From NCBI GenBank assembly GCA_963734395.1, contig CAVTGY010000003.1:620001-684000 (forward strand): a DNA stretch of 64,000 bases. Reading direction: 5' to 3'. Both the position numbers and the translations under genes were made by a program. A model generated the notes under the pieces. That model did not search any database. It was not told the origin of the DNA and saw nothing but the letters and a program-made list of their open reading frames with translations. Below are positions 53,769-62,091 of the stretch, in pieces. Source of the stretch: Bog-756 sp963734395 (GTDB taxonomy: Bacteria; Actinomycetota; Acidimicrobiia; Acidimicrobiales; RAAP-2). Within the stretch, counting starts at the first letter, position 1, and the number at the start of each line of letters is the position of its first letter.

Positions 53769-54960
53769 TCAGGCGGGCACCTTCATGCCGAGGAGCCCGT
53801 ACATGTTCCCACCCATGATCTTCCGCACGTCCGGCTCGGGATAGAGGGCCAACACCTCCTCGGCCCACTCGAAAGGCTCGGCCAGCCCCTCGGGGTGCGG
53901 GTAGTCCGACCCGAAGAGGATGTGCTCGGGGGTCATCGCGTCGATGAGTGCCTCGAGTGAGTCCTCCCAGAAGGGGTTGATGAAGATGTTGCGGAGGAAG
54001 ACCTCGACCGGATGCTCGGCAAAGGCCTTTGGCATCTTCCCGTAGGTCTTCTCCAACGACTTGAGGCAGGGCAGCGCCCAGCTCCCGCCGTTCTCCACGC
54101 TCAGCAGACGGACCCTGGGGAAGCGGCTCAGCATCCCGTGGCAGATCGCCGAGGTGACAGCGTCGCTGATCGGCCTTCCCGTGTTGACGGCATCGGTGAA
54201 CGGTCGGGGGGCGAACGGCTGCATGTCGCGCCCGTCGCCCTCCCACTCGTTGGCGTGCCGCTGGTAGCCGGAATCCGACGCGTGCATGGCGACCACGACG
54301 CCGGACTCCTCGATCTTCCGCCAGAAAGCGTCGAACTCGGGGAGGAAGGGGGACCGGGTGCCCCGGGTCCCGGCGACCGGACCCGGTCGCAGCAGCACCA
54401 CCTTGGCGCCGTGCTCGAGGAGCCAATCGAGCTTCCGCGATCCCCTGCTCGGGGATGCACGGATTGACCACCGGTGTGGGGAAGATCCGCTGTTGGTAGT
54501 CGAACGTCCACTCGTCGCGCAGCCACTGGTTGTAGGCGTGGACGACCGCGCAGGTCATCTCGGGGTCGTCGAGCAGGTTGACCTCGATCAGGCTGGCCAA
54601 GGTGGGGAACATCAGGGCGGCATCGACCCCGGTCTCGTCAAGGAGCGCCAGGCGGGGCTCGGCCGATCGGAATGCATCGATGGCGCTGATGGGGGTACCG
54701 GCCATCTCACGGAGCGTCTTTCCCTCGGGGTTGTTGCCCGCGAAGTAGTCGGCGAACGATCCGGGCGGGGCCACCACGTCGAAGGTGGGGTTGGGGATGG
54801 ATTCGCTGATGACGTTATTGATGGCGATCTTGGTACGGCCGTTGACCTCTACGTACTTGACGAAGCCCTCGTACTGCTTCGGGAGGTAACGAGTCAGCGC
54901 GTCGCCGGTCTCGTACAGATGGTTGTCGGCGTCGAAAATCGGACCTTCATACTTTGACAT
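53769..54960 (-). CDS. Metal-dependent amidohydrolase family 2 protein, third member, apparent frameshift
   Basis: About 396-aa amidohydrolase. N-terminus YEGPIFDADNHLYETGDALT with the family 2 D-x-H equivalent, then VVAMHASDSGYQRHANEWEG, RLLSVENGGSWALPCLKSL and ILFGSDYPHPEGLAEPFEWA, which hold the metal ligands. The frame changes by one base near 54443: PEQGIA joins KLDWLLEHGAKVVLL when one G is removed. Start ATG 54960 with GAGGG upstream; ATG 54975 is possible. Same family as the paralogue pair at 18.5 and 27.7 kb but clearly more distant. Confidence 0.82.
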
Positions 54961-55055
54961 GAACCCTCGATTCATCGGATTGCGACAGGCTGGGCCGAGT
55001 CGGCGTCGTCCGGCTGGTGTGCCGGCCTCTGATGACAGTCATCGCTGGATGACGA

Positions 55056-55280
55056 TCACCCGTAGTGCTCGTCGACGCGAATTGCCCGGGTGGGGCAATT
55101 CATGGCCGCTTGCCGGACATTCTCCTCGTTGGCCGCGAGGTTCCCGGACACGATGGCCACGCCGGCATCGTCCAGGTCGAAGACGCCGGGCGCCCAGTAC
55201 AGGCAGTTCCCCGACCCCATGCAGGCCTCCCGGTCGATGATCTCAAAGCTGGAAACACCGTTCTCTGACCCCTGGGCCAC
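55056..55280 (-). CDS. Small ferredoxin of the P450-associated [3Fe-4S] type
   Basis: 74-aa ferredoxin. Cluster ligands are Cys20 and Cys26 (EACMGSGNCLYWAPGVFDLD) and Cys62 (AAMNCPTRAIRV). Only three cysteines are in the canonical places, the pattern of [3Fe-4S] or atypical [4Fe-4S] ferredoxins that serve actinobacterial P450s. No P450 is adjacent, so it could supply the P450s at 17 and 46 kb or the nearby acyl-CoA dehydrogenase pair. Start ATG 55280. Confidence 0.88.
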   Translation of the reverse strand: MAQGSENGVSSFEIIDREACMGSGNCLYWAPGVFDLDDAGVAIVSGNLAANEENVRQAAMNCPTRAIRVDEHYG

Positions 55281-55366
55281 AGCCCGACGTTAGCACCGCA
55301 CTTTGAGAAGAACGCCCTGGACCTTCGAGCTGGAAATGCCGTTCCGTCGAGGCGTCGAGGTGGGGC

Positions 55367-56539
55367 TCAGCGGCCGGACCTCGGGAGACCGAGCCCCCGC
55401 TCGGCGATGATCGAGCGCTGCATCTCGCTGGTTCCCCCGTAGATGGTGGTCACCGCCGCGTGCCGGAACAGGTGCTCGACCCATCCGTCGACCGGGGACT
55501 GGTCCTCGCCGCGCTGGACCACCCCCTCGGCGCCGAGCATGTCGACCAGCTCGGCAGCGTCGGCGGTCATCGACTCCGCGTAGAACAACTTGTGCATCGA
55601 CCCCTCGACCCCGGGGAGGCCTCCGGTGGCCGCCACGAAGGACGTGCGATTGGCCAGCAGCCTGGCCACCTCGTTGTTGGTGCGCATGGTGGCGAGACGC
55701 TCGCGCACGTAGGGGTCGTCGATGACTCGGCTCGCGTCAGCACGCCGGGTTTCCTTCGCCCATCGCACCGCCCGCTCCCACACTCGGTCGGCCTCGCTGA
55801 GGCCGAAGCCACCGCGCTCGAAGGTGAGTGCGACGGTCATGACGTGCCAACCCTGGTCGACGTCGCCGATCCGGTAGTGGTCGCTGATCCGGACGTCCGT
55901 GTAGTAGGTGGCGTTGGTCCGCTCGCCTCCGACGGTATGAACCGGGTGGATCTCGATCCCGGGCGAGTCCAGGGGCACCAGGAACATGGTCAGTCCCTTG
56001 TGCTTGGGGACGTCGTGGTTGGTGCGGGCCAGGAGGAAGACGTAGTCCGCCACGTGGGCGAGTGTGGTGAACATCTTCTGCCCGTTGATCACCCACTCGT
56101 CGCCGTCGCGTGAAGCGGTGGTCTTGATCGAGGCCACGTCGGAGCCGGAGTCCGGCTCGCTGTAGCCGAGCGACATGATGATGTCGCCGGCCAGGGCGCG
56201 CGGCAAGAAGTCGGCCTTCTGCTCGTCGGTTGCCACCCGGCGGATCGTCTGGCACACGATGAGGGTCAAGCCCATGCCATCGGTGGGGGCGCCTGCCAGC
56301 CTGAGCTCGTCACGGAGGGCGGTCATCTCGAAGGGGTCCCGGTCCTGGCCGCCGTATTCGGGCGGCCATGACGCGGCGATCCAGCCCTTCTGGCCGATGG
56401 CCCGGTGGAAGTCCTTGTCGTGGTTGGTCCCGGTCCGATGGGCGCGCTCGATTGTCTCGGCATCGAGGTGCTCGTCGAGGAAGGCGCGCACCTCCTCCCG
56501 GAAGGCGTCGCTCTTCGGGCCGAGGCGGAAGTCCATCAT
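55367..56539 (-). CDS. Acyl-CoA dehydrogenase, large subunit of the second pair
   Basis: 390-aa acyl-CoA dehydrogenase: LGYSEPDSGSDVASIKTTAS (FAD/substrate loop), WVINGQKMFTTLAHVADYVF, and IYGGTSEMQRSIIAERGLGL at the C-terminus. Full-length and intact. It follows its partner by an ATGA overlap at 56536-56539. The unequal adjacent pair resembles the heterotetrameric steroid side-chain dehydrogenases (FadE28-FadE29 type). Confidence 0.92.
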   Translation of the reverse strand: MMDFRLGPKSDAFREEVRAFLDEHLDAETIERAHRTGTNHDKDFHRAIGQKGWIAASWPPEYGGQDRDPFEMTALRDELRLAGAPTDGMGLTLIVCQTIRRVATDEQKADFLPRALAGDIIMSLGYSEPDSGSDVASIKTTASRDGDEWVINGQKMFTTLAHVADYVFLLARTNHDVPKHKGLTMFLVPLDSPGIEIHPVHTVGGERTNATYYTDVRISDHYRIGDVDQGWHVMTVALTFERGGFGLSEADRVWERAVRWAKETRRADASRVIDDPYVRERLATMRTNNEVARLLANRTSFVAATGGLPGVEGSMHKLFYAESMTADAAELVDMLGAEGVVQRGEDQSPVDGWVEHLFRHAAVTTIYGGTSEMQRSIIAERGLGLPRSGR

Positions 56540-57564
56540 GAGACCTCCACCGGACCGAAGAGCGCCTCGGCGAGATGGGCCACGCCCCGTCGCGGGTCAC
56601 CGAGGCTGAGCGGCCACGCCTCCGCCCTGCGGTAGTAGAGCTGGATGTCGTACTCCAGGGTGAATCCATAGCCGCCGTGCACGTGGAGTGCCACGTTGCT
56701 CGCCCGACGCGCCGCCCGGGTGGCGAAGAGGAAGGCCATCGAGCTGAGCGCGGCAAAGTGTTCCTCGTCCTCGGACTGTGCCCAGGCCGCCTCGCGGGAG
56801 AGGAGACGGGCGCCGTCGACCAGGGTGGCCGCATCGGCCAGGTCGCGGGCGATCGACTGGAACGATCCGATGGGCGCACCGAACTGGTGACGGTCCTTGG
56901 CGTACTCGACCCCGAGGGCGAGGGCGGCCTCGCCCAGGCCGACCAGGGCACCGCTCATCAGGGTGCGCCATTCGTCGAGCGCCTGCGCGTGGGCCGCTCG
57001 GGCGATGTCACCGGTGGTGAGCACGGATCGTCCGGGACCCCGGACCGAACGGTCGGCCAGCGGTGACGACCCGAGATTGCGAGGTGCGGTGCCGACCATG
57101 TCGTCGGCCACGAGAACCAGCTCGTCGGCATCCATGGCCACCACCACGCCGGCGATCGAACCGGAGGGGACCAGCGCCGCCGTCCCGTCGACCGCGGGGC
57201 GGGGCGCCACCGTGCTCACCGTCGAGGGATTGGCGATGAGGACGTCGAGGTACTGCCTCCCCCGGTCGCCGGACGTCGCCAGGATCCGGGCCGCCACCGC
57301 GCTGTCGATGAAGGGCACCGGGGCCAGGAAGCTGCCGATCTGCTCGCAGATCAGCTCGAGGTCGAGCAGGGATGCGCCCCCTCCGCCCAACTTCTCGGAG
57401 ACGCCGATGGTCGGTCCCGCCATCTGGCAGAAGGCGGTCCAGAGATCGAGATCGAAGCCTCCCGGCTCGCTGGCCCGCACCACATCGGGCGTGCAGTGGT
57501 CGGTGAGGAAGGCGCGGACGGCCGAGACCACCTCGAGCTGTTCGTCTGTAGGGTTCAGGTCCAT
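56536..57564 (-). CDS. Acyl-CoA dehydrogenase family protein, small subunit of the second pair
   Basis: 342-aa acyl-CoA dehydrogenase-like protein lacking a strong FAD-loop motif but with the C-terminal helical domain: HQFGAPIGSFQSIARDLAD and HVHGGYGFTLEYDIQLYYRR. It begins DLNPTDEQLEVVSAVRAFL and has the conserved GVSEKLGGGGASLLDLELI. First gene of the operon and translationally coupled to the large subunit. Promoter is expected in the 105-bp gap shared with the epoxide hydrolase. Confidence 0.87.
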   Translation of the reverse strand: MDLNPTDEQLEVVSAVRAFLTDHCTPDVVRASEPGGFDLDLWTAFCQMAGPTIGVSEKLGGGGASLLDLELICEQIGSFLAPVPFIDSAVAARILATSGDRGRQYLDVLIANPSTVSTVAPRPAVDGTAALVPSGSIAGVVVAMDADELVLVADDMVGTAPRNLGSSPLADRSVRGPGRSVLTTGDIARAAHAQALDEWRTLMSGALVGLGEAALALGVEYAKDRHQFGAPIGSFQSIARDLADAATLVDGARLLSREAAWAQSEDEEHFAALSSMAFLFATRAARRASNVALHVHGGYGFTLEYDIQLYYRRAEAWPLSLGDPRRGVAHLAEALFGPVEVS

Positions 57565-57669
57565 GGTCGAGGTCCGCCGCAGGTCCGGTGCAGGCGGATC
57601 GAGATTACTTGATCACCCGCGCCACACCCGCCGGTCAAACGACAGAACGGGAACAGGAGTTGGCAATCG

Positions 57670-58815
57670 ATGGCTGACGTAGTCGAGCCCTTCCACATCT
57701 GGATGGACCAAGGGGAGCTCGATGATCTGCGCAGCCGCCTCAGCCGTACCCGGTTCCCCGACCAGATCGCCGGGACCGAGTGGGACGCCGGCATTTCGAT
57801 CGCCTATCTGCGGGAACTGGTCGAGTACTGGCTGGACGGCTACGACTGGCGTCGGGAGGAGGACCGCCTCAACCAGTTCGCCCATTTCCGAACCCGGATC
57901 GACGGGCAGTCGATCCACTTCATCCATGCCCGGTCGCCCCACGAGGGTGCCCTTCCGTTGCTCCTCACCCACGGCTGGCCCGGCTCGGTCGTCGAGTTCC
58001 TCGAAGTGATCCCACGACTCACCGACCCGCCGGCGCACGGCGGTCGGGCGTCAGATGCGTTCCACGTGGTGGTGCCGTCGCTGCCCGGTTACGGGTTCTC
58101 GGAGCCGCCGCGCATCCGTGGTTGGGACGTGCGACGGATCGCCGAGGCGTTCATCGCGCTCATGGCCCGCCTCGACTATCGGCGCTACGGCGCGCAGGGG
58201 GGCGACTGGGGCGCCCAGGTGACGGCGCGGATCGGCGCGCTCGACCCGGAGCACTGTGCCGCCATCCATCTCAACATGCCGGTCGGCGCCCGGCCGGCCG
58301 ACACCGGCCCGCTCACCGAAGAGGAGCAGGCGGACCTCGCCGACATGACCCGATTCACCCGCGAGGAGGCCGCCTACGCCAACGAGCAGGGAACCAAGCC
58401 CCAGACATTGGGCGTCGGCCTGAACGACTCGCCGGCGGGTCTCCTGGCATGGATCGTGGAGAAGTTCCGGGCCTGGAGCGACTGTGGCGGCAACCCCGAG
58501 AACTGCTTCTCCCGGGATCAGCTCCTTACCAACGTGATGCTGTACTGGATGACCCAGACGGCCACCTCCTCGGCCCAGCTCTACTGGGAGACCAACCAGA
58601 GCGGCGTGCTGACCGAGAAGCTGCCCTTCATCGAGGTGCCGACCGGGGTGGCCCGGTACCCCAAGGAGGTACTGCGTTGGCCGCGGTCGTGGGTGGAGCA
58701 GCAGTTCAATGTCACCCACTGGGCCACCATGCCCCGGGGCGGCCACTTCGCCGCCATGGAACAACCCGTGCTGTTCGCCGGCGACCTACAGGAGTTCTTC
58801 CGGACGGTGCGCTGA
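57670..58815 (+). CDS. Epoxide hydrolase, microsomal-type (EHN domain plus alpha/beta hydrolase)
   Basis: 381-aa hydrolase. N-terminal EHN region (VEPFHIWMDQGELDDLRSRL), oxyanion segment LLTHGWPGSVVEFLE, nucleophile GAQGGDWGAQVTARIG (Asp), and base histidine MPRGGHFAAMEQP. It opens an epoxide to a diol through an aspartyl ester. The enzyme would suit epoxides released by the P450s or oxygenases of the region. Start ATG 57670. Confidence 0.92.
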   Translation: MADVVEPFHIWMDQGELDDLRSRLSRTRFPDQIAGTEWDAGISIAYLRELVEYWLDGYDWRREEDRLNQFAHFRTRIDGQSIHFIHARSPHEGALPLLLTHGWPGSVVEFLEVIPRLTDPPAHGGRASDAFHVVVPSLPGYGFSEPPRIRGWDVRRIAEAFIALMARLDYRRYGAQGGDWGAQVTARIGALDPEHCAAIHLNMPVGARPADTGPLTEEEQADLADMTRFTREEAAYANEQGTKPQTLGVGLNDSPAGLLAWIVEKFRAWSDCGGNPENCFSRDQLLTNVMLYWMTQTATSSAQLYWETNQSGVLTEKLPFIEVPTGVARYPKEVLRWPRSWVEQQFNVTHWATMPRGGHFAAMEQPVLFAGDLQEFFRTVR

Positions 58816-58891
58816 GCGATGGCCGAAGGGTGTCGGTGCCGGTCGGTTCCGCGCTACCGGTGGTGCAGCCGCTCGACGGCGGCGGCAAGAC

Positions 58892-60037
58892 CTAGTCAAA
58901 GACGACCACACCACGGATGTTCAGCCCGTCGAGCATGTCCTGGTAGCCCTGGTTGATCTCGTCGAGCCGGTACGTCCTTGTGACCAGCTCGTCCAGCTTG
59001 AGCCGCCCCGCCTGGTAGAGGGCCAACAGGTTGGGGATGTCGAAGCGGGGGTTGGCCGCTCCGAACACGACGCCCCGTACCTCCTTCTGCCACATGGCCA
59101 GCTCGAAGAGGTTGACGCTGGACTCCGTCTGGGTCTGCGGGGCGACGCCGGTGACCACGCAGGTCCCGTTCTTGCCGGTGAGCGCGAGCGCCGGACCCAT
59201 CAGGTCGCCGTACATCACGCTCGGCACCAAAATGACCGCGTCGGCCAGCTGGCCCCGGGTCAGGTCGATGACCAGGGGGAGCGCCTCTTCCATCGACCCG
59301 GCCGCATGGGTGGCGCCGAAGTCGAGGGCCGACTTCTGCTTGAACTCCACGGGATCGACGGCGACCACGTACTTCGCCCCGGCCATGTGGGCGCCCTGCA
59401 AGGCGTTCATCCCGACCCCTCCGACGCCGACCACGACGACGGTGTCGCCCGGCTCGACCTGGGCCCGGTACACGGCCGAGCCCCAGCCGGTGGTGACGCC
59501 GCACGACACCAGGGCCACCACCGGCAGCGGGAACTCCGGACCCACCTGCACCAGTGACGCCTCGTGGACGACGCCGTACTCGGCAAAGGTCCCCAACTTG
59601 GACATCACATTGAGGGGTCGTCCGTCGTAGTGGTACCGAGGCGTCCCGTCGGAAATCTGGCCGGGGGAGAAGGTCTCGGCGCCGAGGTCACAGAGGTTGG
59701 TATGCCCGGTGATGCACATCTTGCACCGGCCACAGATCGGGAAGAAGCTGGCGGCCACATGGTCACCGGGCTCGAAGGCCGCGACGCCGGGACCGACCGC
59801 CTCGACGATGCCGGCACCCTCGTGGCCGCCCACCAAAGGGAACAACCTCGGATCGGGTCCCTTGTCAGGGTCCCTCGGCGCGCCGATGTCGTTGGTCCGC
59901 AGATGCTGGTCGGAGTGGCACAGGCCGGCAGCCGCCCATTTGACCAGCACCTCGTGGTCCCGGGGCGGGTCGAGGTCGATCTCCAGGATCTGCCAGTCCT
60001 GCTCCCGACCCCAGAGCACTGCTGCTTGCGATTTCAT
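58892..60037 (-). CDS. NDMA-dependent (mycofactocin-associated) zinc alcohol dehydrogenase
   Basis: 381-aa zinc MDR alcohol dehydrogenase. Catalytic zinc ligands in AAGLCHSDQHLRTND and LVGGHEGAGIVEAVG, structural zinc cysteines in CGRCKMCITGHTNLCDLG, cofactor loop VGVGGVGMNALQGAHMAGAK. The overall pattern matches the NDMA-dependent subgroup, whose NAD stays bound and is reoxidised by mycofactocin. ATG 60037. The TetR gene lies upstream on the same strand with a 140-bp gap. Confidence 0.88.
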   Translation of the reverse strand: MKSQAAVLWGREQDWQILEIDLDPPRDHEVLVKWAAAGLCHSDQHLRTNDIGAPRDPDKGPDPRLFPLVGGHEGAGIVEAVGPGVAAFEPGDHVAASFFPICGRCKMCITGHTNLCDLGAETFSPGQISDGTPRYHYDGRPLNVMSKLGTFAEYGVVHEASLVQVGPEFPLPVVALVSCGVTTGWGSAVYRAQVEPGDTVVVVGVGGVGMNALQGAHMAGAKYVVAVDPVEFKQKSALDFGATHAAGSMEEALPLVIDLTRGQLADAVILVPSVMYGDLMGPALALTGKNGTCVVTGVAPQTQTESSVNLFELAMWQKEVRGVVFGAANPRFDIPNLLALYQAGRLKLDELVTRTYRLDEINQGYQDMLDGLNIRGVVVFD

Positions 60038-60177
60038 CGTCTTGGAACTCCTTGCAGGGTTGGTAGTCCGATTCTTGCTGACGGTCGGGCGGTCCGCCCG
60101 TTCTCCCGGGGAGGGCCATGGCCCACACGTCCGCCTCCCCGGCGTCGCCGGTGAGCCTCTGCGGCCACGTTGGCCAC

Positions 60178-60783
60178 CTACGGCGACCCGGGGCTCACCC
60201 GGATCGTCGGGAGAAGCCGTCGTGTCAGCTCGAGCAGCTCGGCCCGGAGCGTGGCGTCGTCGAGGCCGACAACCAGTGGGTGGATGACGGCGCCGCTGAT
60301 GGCGGCGGTGAACATCGCGGTGGAGACCCGCGCCTGGTACCCGGTGTCGTCACCCATGAGCACTCGGCAGAGACGATCCATCACCCGCCGGAACGGTTCG
60401 TGCTTCGCAAAATATCCGACGATCACCGGATCGTTCAGGATGGTGCTCGAGGTCCGCCGGCGTGCCACGGCGAAGTCGACGATCCCGGTCACCAGCGCAT
60501 CACGACCCCGCGAGGGTGCGGCCTCGGCCGCGTCCATCACCTCTTCCAGCCTGGCCAGTTCGGCTACGGCCGCGGCCAGGACGATCTCGTCCTTACTCTT
60601 GTACTGGTGATAGACCGCAGCCTTGGTAACGCCGATGGTGTCGGCGATCATCTGCAACGAAGTCCCCCCGACACCGTGGGAGGCGAACAGTCCGAGGGCG
60701 GCGTCGATGATGCGGGCTTGCGCCGCGCTGGGCGCTGCCGGTGTGGCTTCCTTGGCGGCGGCGACGGCCTCGACATCGCTCAC
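60178..60783 (-). CDS. TetR-family transcriptional regulator
   Basis: 201-aa TetR regulator: helix-turn-helix at about residues 38-66 (GTSLQMIADTIGVTKAAVYH then QYKSKDEIV), followed by an all-helical ligand domain. It is divergent from the gene at 60879, with two identical 14-bp palindromes in between. Those are almost certainly its operators, so it likely represses itself and that gene. It may also influence the downstream alcohol dehydrogenase by read-through. Confidence 0.9.
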   Translation of the reverse strand: MSDVEAVAAAKEATPAAPSAAQARIIDAALGLFASHGVGGTSLQMIADTIGVTKAAVYHQYKSKDEIVLAAAVAELARLEEVMDAAEAAPSRGRDALVTGIVDFAVARRRTSSTILNDPVIVGYFAKHEPFRRVMDRLCRVLMGDDTGYQARVSTAMFTAAISGAVIHPLVVGLDDATLRAELLELTRRLLPTIRVSPGSP

Positions 60784-60816
60784 CGGGCCAGGGTAGTCGA
60801 TCGCTCGTCGTGCAAA

Positions 60817-60853
60817 TAGCCGATCGGCTACCCTCCAGATAGCCGATCGGCTA
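60817..60853. promoter_or_regulatory. Tandem TetR operator: two perfect 14-bp palindromes
   Basis: TAGCCGATCGGCTA occurs at 60817-60830 and again at 60840-60853. Centre-to-centre distance is 23 bp, about two helical turns, suited to cooperative binding of two dimers. The block lies between the TetR start (60783) and the GTG of the unknown gene (60879). A weaker look-alike (tagtcgatcgctcg) is at about 60794. Confidence 0.75.
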
Positions 60854-60878
60854 CGTATCGCCCGAAGGGGGTTCTGTC

Positions 60879-62013
60879 GTGGGAGATATCGACGACACCG
60901 TAAAGGAAACCTTGTCCGACGTCCGGAAGGTTGGTGCCAACTACGAGGAGCACCAGCAGCCCGTTGGGCTCGACATACCGGTCGACTTGGTGCATTTCAA
61001 GAAGTTCCCCGTCGTCGACCCGCCGGGCAAGTACAAGAAAGTGGGTCACGACACCCGGTGGGACATCAGACCCGAGGACAGCAAAGAGCTACCGGACTAC
61101 AGCGGTCCGTTCAACCAGGGACTTCGATTCTCTGACTTCTCCAATGATGCGCTCATCAACATGCTGGAGATGGCCGATGAGTACTACAGAGTGTGCATCG
61201 CCGGCTGGGCGGACTCGGTTGGGGACCGGTACGGACGCGACGACATGCACCGCATCCAGTCCGAGGCTTGGCGGGACATGATTCTTCCGCAATTGCGGGG
61301 GATGGTCGACGAATGGATGGAGCCTCTCCGACGACGAGGCCGAGGCTCTCGTCATGGAGATGCAGAAGAAGGTGGAGGACGATGTGGCCGCCGGCCGGGT
61401 GATCCTTCTCAACCCCTACAAACCCGAGCCGGAATGGGCGCAGTACTCCAAGGAGCGCCTTGTGAAGCTGGCGCTGGGGAGCCACGAGTTCTTATTGGCG
61501 GCTATCGAGTCCTGGGCCTTGGCCATCGTCATGAGGGACGGCCTCGACGAGATGTTCGCCTTCCAATGGGCTCTGTGGAGTGAGATATTGCTGCCAGCGG
61601 CAAAGGACATCAAGGCGCGCTGGATGGGCATCTCCGGTGACACGGTCGAGGCCTTCATGAAGGACATCCAGGTGGACGCCACTTCCTTCCCCGGCAAGGC
61701 CTTCGAGTTGACCTTCGAGATGCCCGAGGAGGAAGTCGGAATCTTCACGTTCAACAAATGCATTTCGGTCGACCAATGGGAAGCGATGGGTCGTCCGGAC
61801 ATTGCCGAGAAGGCGTCTCATACCTCGTGTCCCGCTGCCATTATCGAGACGGCGAAGATGTACAACCCGAACATGAAGGTCGAGATCTTGGCGATTCCGC
61901 CGCGTGTCAGCAAAGACGACGTCTGCTGTAAGTGGCGGCTGTCCATTCGGGACGAATCAGATCCGGAGTACGTCCCAGTGACGCTGTCTAGCAAGCCGCA
62001 GCCCGCTGGGTAA
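60879..62013 (+). CDS. Unknown protein under TetR control, one apparent frameshift
   Basis: About 377-aa soluble protein I cannot name. N-terminal part: VGANYEEHQQPVGLDIPVDL. Middle: ADEYYRVCIAGWADSVGDRY and IQSEAWRDMILPQLRGMVDE. C-terminal part has a cysteine-containing stretch (EKASHTSCPAAIIETAKMY and KDDVCCKWRLSIRD) recalling small-molecule hydrolases of the L-2-amino-thiazoline-carboxylate hydrolase type, but this is a guess. The frame shifts by one base near 61326: deleting a C gives ELSDDEAEALVMEMQKK. Start GTG 60879 after GAAGGGGG. Divergent from its TetR. Confidence 0.65.
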
Positions 62014-62091
62014 GGAGATCTGACAGGGACACGACCGGCAGGTGCCGTTCTGACGCGCGAGAATTGTTCGTCGGACGATGAGGAACGGCGG

